Counted from the first letter of the stretch, positions 33,770 to 42,233 are shown. The stretch: 64,000 nucleotides of DNA from DTU052 sp050951725 (GCA_050951725.1 JBMNJO010000024.1:310001-374000); one strand, 5' to 3'. A program made the numbers and translations. Notes: generated from the sequence alone by a model not told the origin.

Positions 33770-34093
33770 TTGAGCCAGAAAATTCGGTTAAAGAAGGGTG
33801 ACAGCGTATTGGTCCTGGCCGGCAAGGATGCCGGGCGAAAAGGCAAGATCCTGAAAGTCACTCCTGATAACAGAAAAGTGATAGTGGAAGGTATTAACAG
33901 AGTCAGGAAACACCAACGACCGACCCGTGCATTACCGCAGGGTGGAATCCTCCGCATCGAAGCAGCACTTGACGCCTCCAATGTGATGTTGGTCTGTGGC
34001 AAGTGCGACCGACCGACCAGGATTGGAAGCAAAATACTGGCCAATGGTGAGAAGGTTAGATGCTGCAAGAAATGCGGCGAGGTTTTGGAATAA
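33770..34093 (+). CDS. rplX: 50S ribosomal protein L24
   Basis: Assembly initiator with an N-terminal KOW motif (KKGDSVLVLAGKDAGRKGKILKV). The C-terminal part holds two CxxC pairs, VCGKCDRPTRIG and CKKCGEVLE, the zinc-ribbon arrangement seen in many L24. It is 107 residues from TTG 33770, with CGGAGGTGAG upstream. Confidence 0.96.
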   Translation: MSQKIRLKKGDSVLVLAGKDAGRKGKILKVTPDNRKVIVEGINRVRKHQRPTRALPQGGILRIEAALDASNVMLVCGKCDRPTRIGSKILANGEKVRCCKKCGEVLE

Positions 34094-34114
34094 GGCCGAG
34101 GAGGAGGCTTAAGC

Positions 34115-34657
34115 GTGGCTAGACTGAAAGAGCAATATCGCAGCGAAATGGTGCCTAAACTCAAGGAGAAATTTGCCTACCGCAACACTATGGAGGTACC
34201 CAAAATAGAAAAGGTAATAATTAACATGGGGGTTGGTGAAGCCATACAGAACCCCAAATCTCTTGATGGGGCGGTAGCTGATCTCAGAACCATTTCCGGG
34301 CAGAAGCCTGTAATTACCAAGGCCAAGGCTTCCATTGCCGGATTCAAATTAAGAGAAGGTATGTCGATCGGCTGCAAAGTAACCCTGCGCGGGGAACGCA
34401 TGTATGAATTCCTGGATAAGTTGATTAACGTGGCCTTGCCCCGGGTGCGGGACTTCAGGGGAGTATCCCCCAAGGCTTTTGACGGTCGCGGGAATTACAG
34501 CCTGGGAATAAAAGAGCAGCTGATATTTCCAGAGATCGAATACGACAAAATTGATAAAATTCGTGGTTTGGAAGTGGTTATAGTAACTACTGCCAACACT
34601 GATGAAGAGGCCCGGGAGCTTCTCAGATTAATGGGAATGCCCTTCAGGGAACAGTAA
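34115..34657 (+). CDS. rplE: 50S ribosomal protein L5
   Basis: Binds 5S rRNA and P-site tRNA. Typical stretches are KLKEKFAYRNTMEVPKIEKVIINMGVGEA, GQKPVITKAKASIAGFKLREGMSIG and DFRGVSPKAFDGRGNYSLGIKEQLIFPEI. It is 180 residues from GTG 34115, after GAGGAGGCTTAAGC. Confidence 0.97.
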   Translation: MARLKEQYRSEMVPKLKEKFAYRNTMEVPKIEKVIINMGVGEAIQNPKSLDGAVADLRTISGQKPVITKAKASIAGFKLREGMSIGCKVTLRGERMYEFLDKLINVALPRVRDFRGVSPKAFDGRGNYSLGIKEQLIFPEIEYDKIDKIRGLEVVIVTTANTDEEARELLRLMGMPFREQ

Positions 34658-34668
34658 GGAGGGAAGAT

Positions 34669-34854
34669 ATGGCAAAAAAATCAATGATTGCAAGCCAAAA
34701 GAGAACTGCCAAGTACGGGGTTCGAGAATATAATCGGTGCCGGGTATGCGGGAGACCGAGAGCCTATATGCGCAAGTTCGGGATCTGCCGTATCTGCTTC
34801 CGGCAGATGGCCCACCGGGGCGAAATACCAGGCATAACCAAGGCCAGTTGGTAG
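34669..34854 (+). CDS. rpsN: 30S ribosomal protein S14, zinc-binding type
   Basis: Short (61-residue) zinc form of S14. The four cysteines are in CRVCGRPRAYMRKFGICRIC, and the protein ends RQMAHRGEIPGITKASW. AAGGAGGGAAGAT precedes ATG 34669. Confidence 0.97.
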   Translation: MAKKSMIASQKRTAKYGVREYNRCRVCGRPRAYMRKFGICRICFRQMAHRGEIPGITKASW

Positions 34855-34877
34855 TGGTAATAGAAGGAGGTTGAACT

Positions 34878-35276
34878 ATGGTCACGACAGACCCTATCGC
34901 CGATTTCCTGACTCGTGTGAGGAACGCGAACATGGTCTCACATCCAACCGTTGAGATCCCAGGATCGAAGATGAAGTTGGCGATTGCTACCATACTGAAA
35001 GACGAAGGCTATATCAAGGATTTCGAGTTTATCGAAGACGGAAGACAGGGCATAATTCGTGTCTATCTGAAGTATGGTCCCAACCGCGAGAAAGTTATTA
35101 CGGGTATTAAAAGGATCAGTAAACCGGGATTACGGGTGTATGTCAACAAAGATGATGTACCCAGAGTCCTGGGTGGATTTGGAACAGCGGTCATTTCCAC
35201 CTCCCGTGGCCTGATGACAGACAAAAGGGCACGGAAAGAAGGAATAGGTGGAGAGGTCGTCTGTTATATCTGGTAA
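34878..35276 (+). CDS. rpsH: 30S ribosomal protein S8
   Basis: Primary 16S rRNA binder. It reads DPIADFLTRVRNANMVSHPTVEIPGSKMK and ends with ISTSRGLMTDKRARKEGIGGEVVCYIW. It is 132 residues. In Escherichia coli S8 represses the spc operon; no such mRNA site was recognised here. GAAGGAGGTTGAACT precedes the ATG. Confidence 0.97.
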   Translation: MVTTDPIADFLTRVRNANMVSHPTVEIPGSKMKLAIATILKDEGYIKDFEFIEDGRQGIIRVYLKYGPNREKVITGIKRISKPGLRVYVNKDDVPRVLGGFGTAVISTSRGLMTDKRARKEGIGGEVVCYIW

Positions 35277-35294
35277 CGGAGGAGGCTAAGCAAG

Positions 35295-35837
35295 GTGTCA
35301 CGCATAGGAAAGCGGCCCATAGACCTTCCCTCTGGTGTCGAGGTAACCTTGGGTGAAGGAAGAAGCATAACAGTTAAAGGTCCAAAAGGTGTTTTGAATT
35401 GGAATATCCCCAATGGTATAGAAGTATCACAGGAAAGCAACCAGCTGTCAGTTACTAGAGCCAGTGATGCCAAGGAGCACCGGTCGCTGCATGGCTTAAC
35501 CAGGGCCCTGATCGCCAACATGGTTCATGGTGTTGAAAAAGGGTTTGAAAAGAAGCTAGAATTAGTCGGTACCGGATACAGAGCAGCGCTTCAGGGTAAA
35601 AAGCTGGTTTTGACCGTGGGTTACTCGCACCCGGTGGAGTTTGAACCACCCGAAGGAATTGAGTTTGAAACCCCGGCAGCAACCCGCATAACTGTCAAAG
35701 GGATTGACAAAGAAAAGGTAGGCACCATGGCGGCTACCATAAGAGATGTACGCAGGCCTGAGCCTTACAAGGGCAAAGGTATCAAGTACGAAAACGAAAA
35801 GATCAGACGTAAGGCTGGAAAGGCCGGTAAGAAATAA
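35295..35837 (+). CDS. rplF: 50S ribosomal protein L6
   Basis: Two-domain protein next to the sarcin-ricin loop. It shows SRIGKRPIDLPSGVEV, the VGTGYRAALQGKKLVLTVGYSHPVEFEPPEG repeat and the ending RRPEPYKGKGIKYENEKIRRKAGKAGKK. It is 180 residues from GTG 35295, with GAGGAGG upstream. Confidence 0.97.
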   Translation: MSRIGKRPIDLPSGVEVTLGEGRSITVKGPKGVLNWNIPNGIEVSQESNQLSVTRASDAKEHRSLHGLTRALIANMVHGVEKGFEKKLELVGTGYRAALQGKKLVLTVGYSHPVEFEPPEGIEFETPAATRITVKGIDKEKVGTMAATIRDVRRPEPYKGKGIKYENEKIRRKAGKAGKK

Positions 35838-35860
35838 AGGGAGAAAGGAGTGGCACGGAA

Positions 35861-36229
35861 TTGATCAATAAGCCGAGTCGCAATAAACTGCGGACGGGAA
35901 AGCATAAGAGAATCCGCCGCAAAATGCAGGGCACTCCCGAGAAACCAAGGTTATGCGTCTTTCGCAGCCTGAATCATATCTATGCCCAGGTAATCGACGA
36001 TGTTAACCATAACACACTGGTAGCAGCGTCAACCCTGGAAACGGAAGTGCGGGACAGCATTAAGGATGGAAACAAGATGGACGCAGCCAAGGCCGTTGGA
36101 ACAGCTGTAGCCAACAAGGCTCTGGCGAAAGGGATTTCGGAAGTAGTATTTGACCGTAATGGTTACAAGTATCACGGAAAAATCGCAGCCCTGGCAGGAG
36201 CGGCCAGAGAAGCCGGGCTAAAATTTTAG
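35861..36229 (+). CDS. rplR: 50S ribosomal protein L18
   Basis: 5S rRNA binder. It reads RNKLRTGKHKRIRRKMQGTPEKPRLCVFRSLNHIYAQVIDD and ends FDRNGYKYHGKIAALAGAAREAGLKF. It is 122 residues. TTG 35861 is the only start close to AAAGGAG (35844-35850). Its TAG stop is in the same frame as rpsE. Confidence 0.95.
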   Translation: MINKPSRNKLRTGKHKRIRRKMQGTPEKPRLCVFRSLNHIYAQVIDDVNHNTLVAASTLETEVRDSIKDGNKMDAAKAVGTAVANKALAKGISEVVFDRNGYKYHGKIAALAGAAREAGLKF

Positions 36230-36244
36230 CTAAAGGAGGGAACC

Positions 36245-36745
36245 ACGATCGAAAGGGAACAAAACGCACCGGAGCTTATCGAGAAGGTAGTGACTGTAAG
36301 AAGAGTAGCCAAGGTCGTAAAGGGCGGTCGTCGCTTTAGTTTCAGTGCCGTAGTCGTTGTTGGCGATGGTGAAGGAAAAGTTGGTGCCGGCTTGGGTAAA
36401 GCGGGTGAAGTTCCGGAAGCTATCCGAAAAGGCGTTGAAGACGCAAAAAAGAATATGATAGAAGTTCCCATGAAAGGAACTACCATCACTCACGATGTTA
36501 TCGGAGTATTTGGAGCCGGACGGGTACTGTTAAAAGCCGCAGCTCCCGGAACAGGAGTTATAGCCGGTGGGCCAGTCAGAGCCGTCTTGGAAGCCGCCGG
36601 GGTGAAGGACATTTTGACCAAGTCTTTGGGGTCCTCCAATGCCAATAACATGGTGCGGGCTACCATAGAAGGAATAAAATCGCTGAAACAAGCTGATAAG
36701 GTGGCGCGGTTAAGGGGTAAGACCATCCAGGAAATCATAGGCTAG
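36245..36745 (+). CDS. rpsE: 30S ribosomal protein S5, apparent non-standard start codon
   Basis: Decoding-fidelity and helicase protein of the small subunit. The body is standard: VTVRRVAKVVKGGRRFSFSAVVVVGDGEGKVG, EVPEAIRKGVEDAKKN, GAGRVLLKAAAPGTGVIAGGPVRAVLEAAG. The first standard start in frame is GTG 36290, which would remove the conserved N-terminal segment. The frame upstream codes for IEREQNAPELIEKV, in line with other S5, back to ACG 36245 and ATC 36248. A strong AAAGGAGGG (36232-36240) is spaced for exactly these codons, and the previous in-frame codon block ends at the rplR stop. ACG gives 166 residues, the usual length. Either ACG or ATC is the start, or the sequence has an ATG-to-ACG error. 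Confidence 0.9.
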   Translation, partial: TIEREQNAPELIEKVVTVRRVAKVVKGGRRFSFSAVVVVGDGEGKVGAGLGKAGEVPEAIRKGVEDAKKNMIEVPMKGTTITHDVIGVFGAGRVLLKAAAPGTGVIAGGPVRAVLEAAGVKDILTKSLGSSNANNMVRATIEGIKSLKQADKVARLRGKTIQEIIG

Positions 36746-36757
36746 GGGGTAGTTGCT

Positions 36758-36940
36758 TTGGGTAAAATGCTCAAAATAACCTGGGAGAAAAGTACTATAG
36801 GATCTGTTAAATCCCAGAGAGCTACTATAAAGAGCTTAGGGCTGAGAAAACTGAACCAGTCCGTGATCAAGGAAGACACTCCCCAGATACGGGGGATGAT
36901 TGACAAGGTACATCATTTGGTTACGGTCGAAGAGTTATAG
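36758..36940 (+). CDS. rpmD: 50S ribosomal protein L30
   Basis: Small (60-residue) protein. It shows KITWEKSTIGSVKSQRATIKSLGLRKLNQSVIKEDTPQIRGMIDKVHHLVTVEE, the full L30 pattern. TTG 36758 lies after a GGGGGTAG ribosome binding site; an internal ATG at 36767 would shorten it by three residues. Confidence 0.93.
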   Translation: MGKMLKITWEKSTIGSVKSQRATIKSLGLRKLNQSVIKEDTPQIRGMIDKVHHLVTVEEL

Positions 36941-36956
36941 CTTGAGGAGGTTAATG

Positions 36957-37397
36957 ATGAAACTTCATGATTTGCAATCTCCTGCTGGCGCCGTTCACAA
37001 GCCGAAACGGGTTGGCCGGGGTACGGGATCAGGTCATGGCAAGACATCGACCAGAGGTCACAAAGGACAGAAGGCCCGTTCAGGCGGCGGAGTAAGACCA
37101 GGCTTTGAGGGCGGGCAAATGCCTTTACAACGGAGGATTCCCAAACGGGGGTTCACCAACATATTTAAAAAGACTTACAGCATTGTTAATGTGAAAGAAC
37201 TTGAAATATTCGATGATGACACGGTTGTGACTCCCGCTCTGCTGAGAGAAAAAGGTCTGATAAAATCAGCTCAGGATGGGGTCAAGATTCTAGGCGACGG
37301 AGAACTGACCAAAAGGCTGGTAGTTAAGGCCCATAAAGTCAGTCAAGCGGCGGAAAGCAAAATCTCTGCCAGGGGTGGCCAGATTGAGGTGATTTAG
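36957..37397 (+). CDS. rplO: 50S ribosomal protein L15
   Basis: Late-assembling large-subunit protein. It begins MKLHDLQSPAGAVHKPKRVGRGTGSGHGKTSTRGHKGQKARSGGGVRPGFEGGQMPL. GGAGG at 36946-36950 fits ATG 36957 (146 residues). ATG 36954 is one codon earlier, and a much earlier ATG (36900) inside rpmD is rejected. The stop touches the secY start. Confidence 0.96.
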   Translation: MKLHDLQSPAGAVHKPKRVGRGTGSGHGKTSTRGHKGQKARSGGGVRPGFEGGQMPLQRRIPKRGFTNIFKKTYSIVNVKELEIFDDDTVVTPALLREKGLIKSAQDGVKILGDGELTKRLVVKAHKVSQAAESKISARGGQIEVI

Positions 37398-38678
37398 TTG
37401 CTTGGTTCATTGCAGCAAGCGTTTAAAATCGGGGATCTTAAGCAAAAGGTGTTGTTCACCCTCTTAATGTTTGCGGTGTTTAGACTGGGAGTTCATATAC
37501 CTGTTCCGGGAATCAACCCGGATGCCCTGAGTGAATTGCTGAAGAACCAGTTTCTGGGGTTTTTCGATGTAATCTCCGGGGGGGCGTTCCAAAGGTTCAG
37601 CATATTCGCCATGAGCATAACCCCCTATATTAACGCTTCTATCATAATGCAGCTGTTAACGGTTGTTATTCCCAAGCTGGAGCAGCTCAACAAAGAAGGG
37701 GAAGAAGGCCGTAAGAAGATTGCACAGTACACCCGGTACGGTACAGTTGTTCTGGGATTCATTCAGGCCATCGGTATCGCTATTGCCCTGGGTCGTTACA
37801 CGGGGACTGGCGGGCAAATGGTAGTTCAAAACCCGGGTTTTGTATCGTATATGATGATCGCAATTTGCCTTACCGCAGGTACAGCATTACTGATGTGGAT
37901 TGGTGAGCTGATAACAGAAAGAGGGATCGGCAACGGAATCTCACTGATAATATTTGCCGGGATAGTAGCTCGTATCCCCAGCGGCGTGACCGGGGTTTTT
38001 GAGTATCTGCAAGCCGGAACCGCCAGCTATTTTAGCGTGTTGCTGTTTGTGGTAATTGCCCTGGTAATGATAGCTGCGGTGGTAGGCCTGAATGAGGGCC
38101 AGCGCAGACTGCCGGTACAGTATGCCAAAAGGGTTGTGGGCAGAAAAGTTTATGGCGGACAGAGTACCTTTTTACCACTGAAGGTGAACACTGCCGGGGT
38201 TATACCGATAATATTTGCTATGTCGATAATGATGTTTCCAGGTACCATTAGTTCCTGGTTCCAAAACTCAGGTTTCAACAACTGGATGAATACCTATTTC
38301 CATTTTGGAAGTCCTTTGTATAACACAATCTATGCCTTGTTGATTATTTTCTTTACCTACTTCTATACCGCTGTGGTCTTTAACCCTATGGACGTGGCGG
38401 ATAACATAAAGAAGTATGGTGGATTTGTACCGGGGATACGTCCAGGGAGACCAACTGCAGAGCATATAGATAAGGTCTTGGGCAGGCTTACGCTGGCAGG
38501 CGGTGTATTCTATGCTTTTGTAGCAATACTGCCCAACTTTGTAATCGCCTTAACCGGTTTGACCAATATCTGGTTTGGAGGAACCGCACTTCTAATCGTA
38601 GTTGGGGTGGCGTTAGACACCATGAAACAGATAGAGGCTCACTTGTTGCTCAGGAGTTACGAAGGTTTTGTTAAATAG
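37398..38678 (+). CDS. secY: Protein translocase subunit SecY
   Basis: Channel-forming subunit of the Sec translocon in the cytoplasmic membrane, with about ten membrane segments in 426 residues. Recognisable parts are HIPVPGINPDALSELL, GFFDVISGGAFQRFSIFAMSITPYINASI(IMQLL), ERGIGNGISLIIFAGIV, EGQRRLPVQYAKR and the C-terminal FVPGIRPGRPT. TTG 37398 directly follows the rplO stop. Its partners secE (12651) and secG (55222) are in the same window. Confidence 0.97.
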   Translation: MLGSLQQAFKIGDLKQKVLFTLLMFAVFRLGVHIPVPGINPDALSELLKNQFLGFFDVISGGAFQRFSIFAMSITPYINASIIMQLLTVVIPKLEQLNKEGEEGRKKIAQYTRYGTVVLGFIQAIGIAIALGRYTGTGGQMVVQNPGFVSYMMIAICLTAGTALLMWIGELITERGIGNGISLIIFAGIVARIPSGVTGVFEYLQAGTASYFSVLLFVVIALVMIAAVVGLNEGQRRLPVQYAKRVVGRKVYGGQSTFLPLKVNTAGVIPIIFAMSIMMFPGTISSWFQNSGFNNWMNTYFHFGSPLYNTIYALLIIFFTYFYTAVVFNPMDVADNIKKYGGFVPGIRPGRPTAEHIDKVLGRLTLAGGVFYAFVAILPNFVIALTGLTNIWFGGTALLIVVGVALDTMKQIEAHLLLRSYEGFVK

Positions 38679-38695
38679 GACAGGAGATGAAGTAG

Positions 38696-39352
38696 ATGAA
38701 CGTCATTTTGGTTGGACCTCCCGGCGCTGGTAAAGGTACACAGGCCGAAACAATTGTTGAACACTTTAAAATCCCCCATGTTTCCACTGGAGACATGTTC
38801 CGGGATGCGGTTCGCCAGGGCACTGAACTGGGTAAAAGAGCCCAGGAATACATGAATGCCGGTAAACTTGTTCCTGACGAAGTAACCATTGGTATTGTAA
38901 AAGAAAGACTAAGCCAACCTGATTGCGACAAAGGTTTCCTGTTGGACGGATTTCCGCGCACTGTGGTGCAGGCTGAAGCTCTTGATGGAATAATGGACAG
39001 CCTGGGCAAAAAGATTGAAGTGGTAGTAAACATCGCTGTACCGGACGAAATTATTGTAGAACGCATCGTAGGACGCCGGTCATGTAAGAAATGCAACACC
39101 GTCTATCACACCAAGTTCAACCCTCCTAAGGTGGAAGGTATATGTGACAAGTGTGGCGAGCCGTTGTTCCAAAGAGCCGATGACCAGGAAGAGACTGCGG
39201 TTCAAAGACTTAGGGTTTATGCGGAGCAGACTAACCCGGTACTCGATTTTTATTCGAAAAAAGGTGTTGTCAAAGACATCGATGGTAACCGCGCCAGGTC
39301 GGCAGTCTGGGAAGATGTAAAAAAAGCACTGGAGTCTTATGATAATAATTAA
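38696..39352 (+). CDS. adk: Adenylate kinase
   Basis: Interconverts ATP + AMP and two ADP. The P loop GPPGAGKGTQ is at residues 7-16. The long LID domain carries a zinc site of two CxxC pairs (CKKC 130-133 and CDKC 150-153), the Gram-positive form. It is 218 residues. CAGGAGATGAAGTAG stands before ATG 38696; the end overlaps map by 14 bases. Confidence 0.97.
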   Translation: MNVILVGPPGAGKGTQAETIVEHFKIPHVSTGDMFRDAVRQGTELGKRAQEYMNAGKLVPDEVTIGIVKERLSQPDCDKGFLLDGFPRTVVQAEALDGIMDSLGKKIEVVVNIAVPDEIIVERIVGRRSCKKCNTVYHTKFNPPKVEGICDKCGEPLFQRADDQEETAVQRLRVYAEQTNPVLDFYSKKGVVKDIDGNRARSAVWEDVKKALESYDNN

Positions 39353-40085
39353 GACCAAAAAAGAACTGGAGATCATGCGACAAGCGGGCCTCATTGTTGC
39401 TGATACCCTGGAAAGGTTAGCCGGGCTGGTTAAGCCCGGCATAACCACCGCTGCCCTTGACCATTTTGCCGAAAGATATATTGTTGATCGGGGAGCGAAG
39501 GCCTCCTTCAAGGGGTACAATGGGTTTCCAGCGTCAGTTTGTGTTTCAGTCAATGAAGATGTTGTTCACGGGATACCAGGTGAACGTCGCTTAAAAGAAG
39601 GCGACATCGTGAGCATAGACCTGGGAGCAATTGTAAATGGATGGCACGGTGATGCGGCGATTACCGTGCCGGTTGGAGAGGTCGATCCTGAGATAATGCG
39701 ATTGCTAAAGGTCACCGAGGAGTCGCTTTATCAGGGTATCAAAGCGGCACAGGTAGGGGCCAGGTTAGGTATGGTCTCAAACGCCATACAGAGTTACGTA
39801 GAAAGGGCCGGCTTTTCCGTAGTCAGACAATACGTAGGACACGGCATCGGTAGGCAGATGCATGAAGACCCACCAGTTCCAAACTATGGCCGGCAGGACC
39901 GGGGACCGGTGCTGGCAGAAGGTATGACCATTGCCATTGAACCGATGGTTAATGTCGGGGGATATGAAGTTCTGGTTAAACCTGATAACTGGACTGTATA
40001 TACCAAAGATGGCAGTTATTCGGCTCATTTTGAGCATACCGTAGCCATTACCAGTAATGGGCCGGAGATTCTGACCCGCAAGTAA
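39339..40085 (+). CDS. map: Methionine aminopeptidase type I
   Basis: Removes the initiator methionine co-translationally. The metal ligands are in SIDLGAIVNGWHGDAAIT (two Asp), YVGHGIGRQMHEDPPVPNYG (His), IAIEPMV (Glu) and SAHFEHTVAIT (Glu). It is 248 residues. ATG 39339 lies inside the end of adk, so translation is coupled. Confidence 0.96.
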   Translation: MIIIKTKKELEIMRQAGLIVADTLERLAGLVKPGITTAALDHFAERYIVDRGAKASFKGYNGFPASVCVSVNEDVVHGIPGERRLKEGDIVSIDLGAIVNGWHGDAAITVPVGEVDPEIMRLLKVTEESLYQGIKAAQVGARLGMVSNAIQSYVERAGFSVVRQYVGHGIGRQMHEDPPVPNYGRQDRGPVLAEGMTIAIEPMVNVGGYEVLVKPDNWTVYTKDGSYSAHFEHTVAITSNGPEILTRK

Positions 40086-40102
40086 TGGAGGTGCTTACAT
40101 GG

Positions 40103-40423
40103 ATGGATGAATTAGTCGGCAGGCTAGTTGTCTCCAAAGCTGGTCGGGATAAAGGGAAGCCTTTTGTTATTATTAAGGTTATTAATGACAGGTTTGTCCT
40201 GTTGGCGGATGGTGAGCTGAGGAAAGTGGATAATCCCAAAATAAAAAACATCAAGCATCTTCAAGTGATCAATAGGGGGTTACCCGAAATAACTGCTATC
40301 CTCGAACGAGGAGAAGTCCTGGAAAACCACCGCTTACGGAAACTGGTGCGGAGTTCGTGGTCAGAGTACCAGGAGGAAAACAGGGAAGGAGGGTCCCTTT
40401 GTGACGAAAGAGGATGTCATTGA
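40103..40423 (+). CDS. KOW-domain RNA-binding protein
   Basis: Short basic protein of 106 residues. The KOW motif is LVGRLVVSKAGRDKGKPFVIIKVINDRFVLLADGELRKVDNPKIKNIKHLQV, like the L14e/L27e group. Firmicutes often have such a gene between map and infA. The exact role is not established; a ribosome-associated function is a reasonable guess from the location. ATG 40103 is preceded by GGAGGTG (40087-40093), which itself overlaps an in-frame ATG at 40085. The last 23 bases overlap infA. Confidence 0.8.
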   Translation: MDELVGRLVVSKAGRDKGKPFVIIKVINDRFVLLADGELRKVDNPKIKNIKHLQVINRGLPEITAILERGEVLENHRLRKLVRSSWSEYQEENREGGSLCDERGCH

Positions 40424-40619
40424 GGTTGAGGGTAAGGTGATTGAACCACTTCCAAACGCTATGTTTACCGTTCAACTTGATAACGGGCATAAAGTGTTAG
40501 CTCATATCTCCGGTAAAATGCGGATGCATTTCATAAGAATTCTCCCAGGAGATAGGGTCACGGTGGAGCTTTCGCCGTATGACTTGAATCGTGGCCGAAT
40601 TGTATACAGGTTCAAATAA
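40401..40619 (+). CDS. infA: Translation initiation factor IF-1
   Basis: OB-fold protein that occupies the A site during initiation. The 72 residues read MTKEDVIEVEGKVIEPLPNAMFTVQLDNGHKVLAHISGKMRMHFIRILPGDRVTVELSPYDLNRGRI. GTG 40401 has GGAGGG about 9 bases upstream. It overlaps the KOW gene and is followed by rpmJ. Confidence 0.97.
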   Translation: MTKEDVIEVEGKVIEPLPNAMFTVQLDNGHKVLAHISGKMRMHFIRILPGDRVTVELSPYDLNRGRIVYRFK

Positions 40620-40633
40620 AGGAGGGCCCTTGG

Positions 40634-40747
40634 ATGAAAGTTAGACCATCTGTAAAACCCATGTGCGAAAAGTGCAAGATTATCAAGCGCAAGGGCAGAG
40701 TCATGGTGATTTGTGAGAATCCCAAGCATAAACAAAGACAAGGTTAG
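40634..40747 (+). CDS. rpmJ: 50S ribosomal protein L36
   Basis: Smallest large-subunit protein, 37 residues: MKVRPSVKPMCEKCKIIKRK, then GRVMVICENPKHKQRQG. Three cysteines and a histidine (CEKC..C....H) form the zinc site. GGAGGGCCCTTGG precedes ATG 40634. Confidence 0.96.
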   Translation: MKVRPSVKPMCEKCKIIKRKGRVMVICENPKHKQRQG

Positions 40748-40762
40748 TGGAGGTGAAAAGAT

Positions 40763-41134
40763 TTGGCAAGAATAGCTGGTGTTGACTTGCCTCGTGATAA
40801 GAGAGTAGAGGTAGCACTTACCTATATTTTCGGGATTGGGAGACCTTCGGCCCGCAAGATAGTGGCCTTAACAGGTATAAATCCTGATACCCGGGTTAAA
40901 GATTTAACCGAGGAAGAAGTTGCCAAAATAAGAGAGGTCATCAACAAGAACCACAAGGTTGAGGGAGACCTGCGCCGTGAGGTCAGCATGAATATCAAGC
41001 GGCTTATGGATATCGGGTGTTACCGGGGACTGAGGCATCGCCGCGGCCTTCCGGTACGCGGGCAACGTACCAAAACCAATGCCAGAACCCGCAAAGGCCC
41101 ACGCCGCGCTGTGGCGGCCAAGAGGAAGAAGTAA
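40763..41134 (+). CDS. rpsM: 30S ribosomal protein S13
   Basis: Head protein contacting the P-site tRNA and L5. It reads ARIAGVDLPRDKRVEVALTYIFGIG and ends in GLPVRGQRTKTNARTRKGPRRAVAAKRKK. It is 123 residues from TTG 40763, after GGAGGTGAAAAGA. Confidence 0.97.
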   Translation: MARIAGVDLPRDKRVEVALTYIFGIGRPSARKIVALTGINPDTRVKDLTEEEVAKIREVINKNHKVEGDLRREVSMNIKRLMDIGCYRGLRHRRGLPVRGQRTKTNARTRKGPRRAVAAKRKK

Positions 41135-41152
41135 AGGAGGAACAAGCAATAA

Positions 41153-41548
41153 ATGGCGCGTAGAGGAGCTACTACGAGGATTAAAAGACGGGAAAGAAAA
41201 AACATCGACTTCGGCATTGCTCATATCAAATCGACCTTTAATAATACTGTTATTACCATCACTGACAGAGAGGGCAATGCAATTTCCTGGGCCAGTGCGG
41301 GAACCGTCGGTTTTAAGGGCTCACGTAAGAGCACTCCATATGCGGCTCAACAAGCAGCAGAGTTAGCAGCTCGTTCAGCTATGGAACATGGAATGAAGGA
41401 AGTTGAGTGTTATGTTAAGGGACCCGGATCTGGTCGTGAGGCCGCGATTCGTTCCCTGCAAGCGGCTGGTCTCGAGGTTAGCGTTATCAAGGACGTTACG
41501 CCCATACCGCACAATGGATGCAGACCACCAAAGAGAAGAAGGGTTTAA
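41153..41548 (+). CDS. rpsK: 30S ribosomal protein S11
   Basis: Platform protein. It shows GIAHIKSTFNNTVITITDREGNAISWASAGTVGFKGSRKSTPYAAQ and the ending DVTPIPHNGCRPPKRRRV. It is 131 residues. AAAGGAGGAACAAGCAATAA precedes ATG 41153. Confidence 0.97.
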   Translation: MARRGATTRIKRRERKNIDFGIAHIKSTFNNTVITITDREGNAISWASAGTVGFKGSRKSTPYAAQQAAELAARSAMEHGMKEVECYVKGPGSGREAAIRSLQAAGLEVSVIKDVTPIPHNGCRPPKRRRV

Positions 41549-41564
41549 AGGGGGTTTTTAATCA

Positions 41565-42194
41565 GTGGGAAGATATACTGGCTCGGTTTGCCGCCAGTGC
41601 AGAAGAGAAGGGGAAAAACTTTTTCTTAAGGGCGACAGGTGTTATTCTCCAAAATGCGCTGTAGACCGTAAACCCTACGGACCTGGGCAGCATGGCCAGG
41701 GTAGGCCTAAGAAACCGACAGAGTATGGATTACAACTTCGTGAAAAGCAAAAAGCTAAGAGAATTTACGGGGTCATGGAAAAGCAGTTCCGTAATTACTT
41801 TGATAAAGCGGAACGCCAGGGCGGCATCACGGGGGAAAACCTCCTGATTCTCTTGGAGAGACGGCTGGACAACGTTGTGTACAGATTGGGACTGGCAGCC
41901 TCTCGCAAAGAAGCCAGGCAGCTTATTAGTCACGGGCATTTCACTGTTAATGGGAAAAAGGTTAATATCCCTTCGTTTTTAGTTAAACAGGGACAGGAAA
42001 TAGAAGTAAGAAGTCGCAGCAAAGAATCTCCCAAGTTCAAGGAGATACAGGCTCAAGCTGCGTATAGAACTCCTCCAGAGTGGTTGGATCTTGATGTTGA
42101 AAATCTGAGGGCCCATGTCCTGGCACTTCCAAAACGGGAAAACATCGAGGCGACCATAGCTGAGCACCTCATCGTTGAGCTTTACTCCCGATAG
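41565..42194 (+). CDS. rpsD: 30S ribosomal protein S4, zinc-binding type
   Basis: Initiates 30S body assembly. The N-terminal part has four cysteines (VCRQCRREG and CYSPKCAVDRKPYGPG), so this is the zinc form. The S4 RNA-binding domain follows (RRLDNVVYRLGLAASRKEARQLISHGHFTVNGKKVNIPSF). It is 209 residues. GTG 41565 lies after AAAGGGGGTTTTTAATCA. Confidence 0.97.
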   Translation: MGRYTGSVCRQCRREGEKLFLKGDRCYSPKCAVDRKPYGPGQHGQGRPKKPTEYGLQLREKQKAKRIYGVMEKQFRNYFDKAERQGGITGENLLILLERRLDNVVYRLGLAASRKEARQLISHGHFTVNGKKVNIPSFLVKQGQEIEVRSRSKESPKFKEIQAQAAYRTPPEWLDLDVENLRAHVLALPKRENIEATIAEHLIVELYSR

Positions 42195-42233
42195 GTTCAG
42201 GCTGTATTAAATCCAGCCGAAGGAGGGTGAAAG

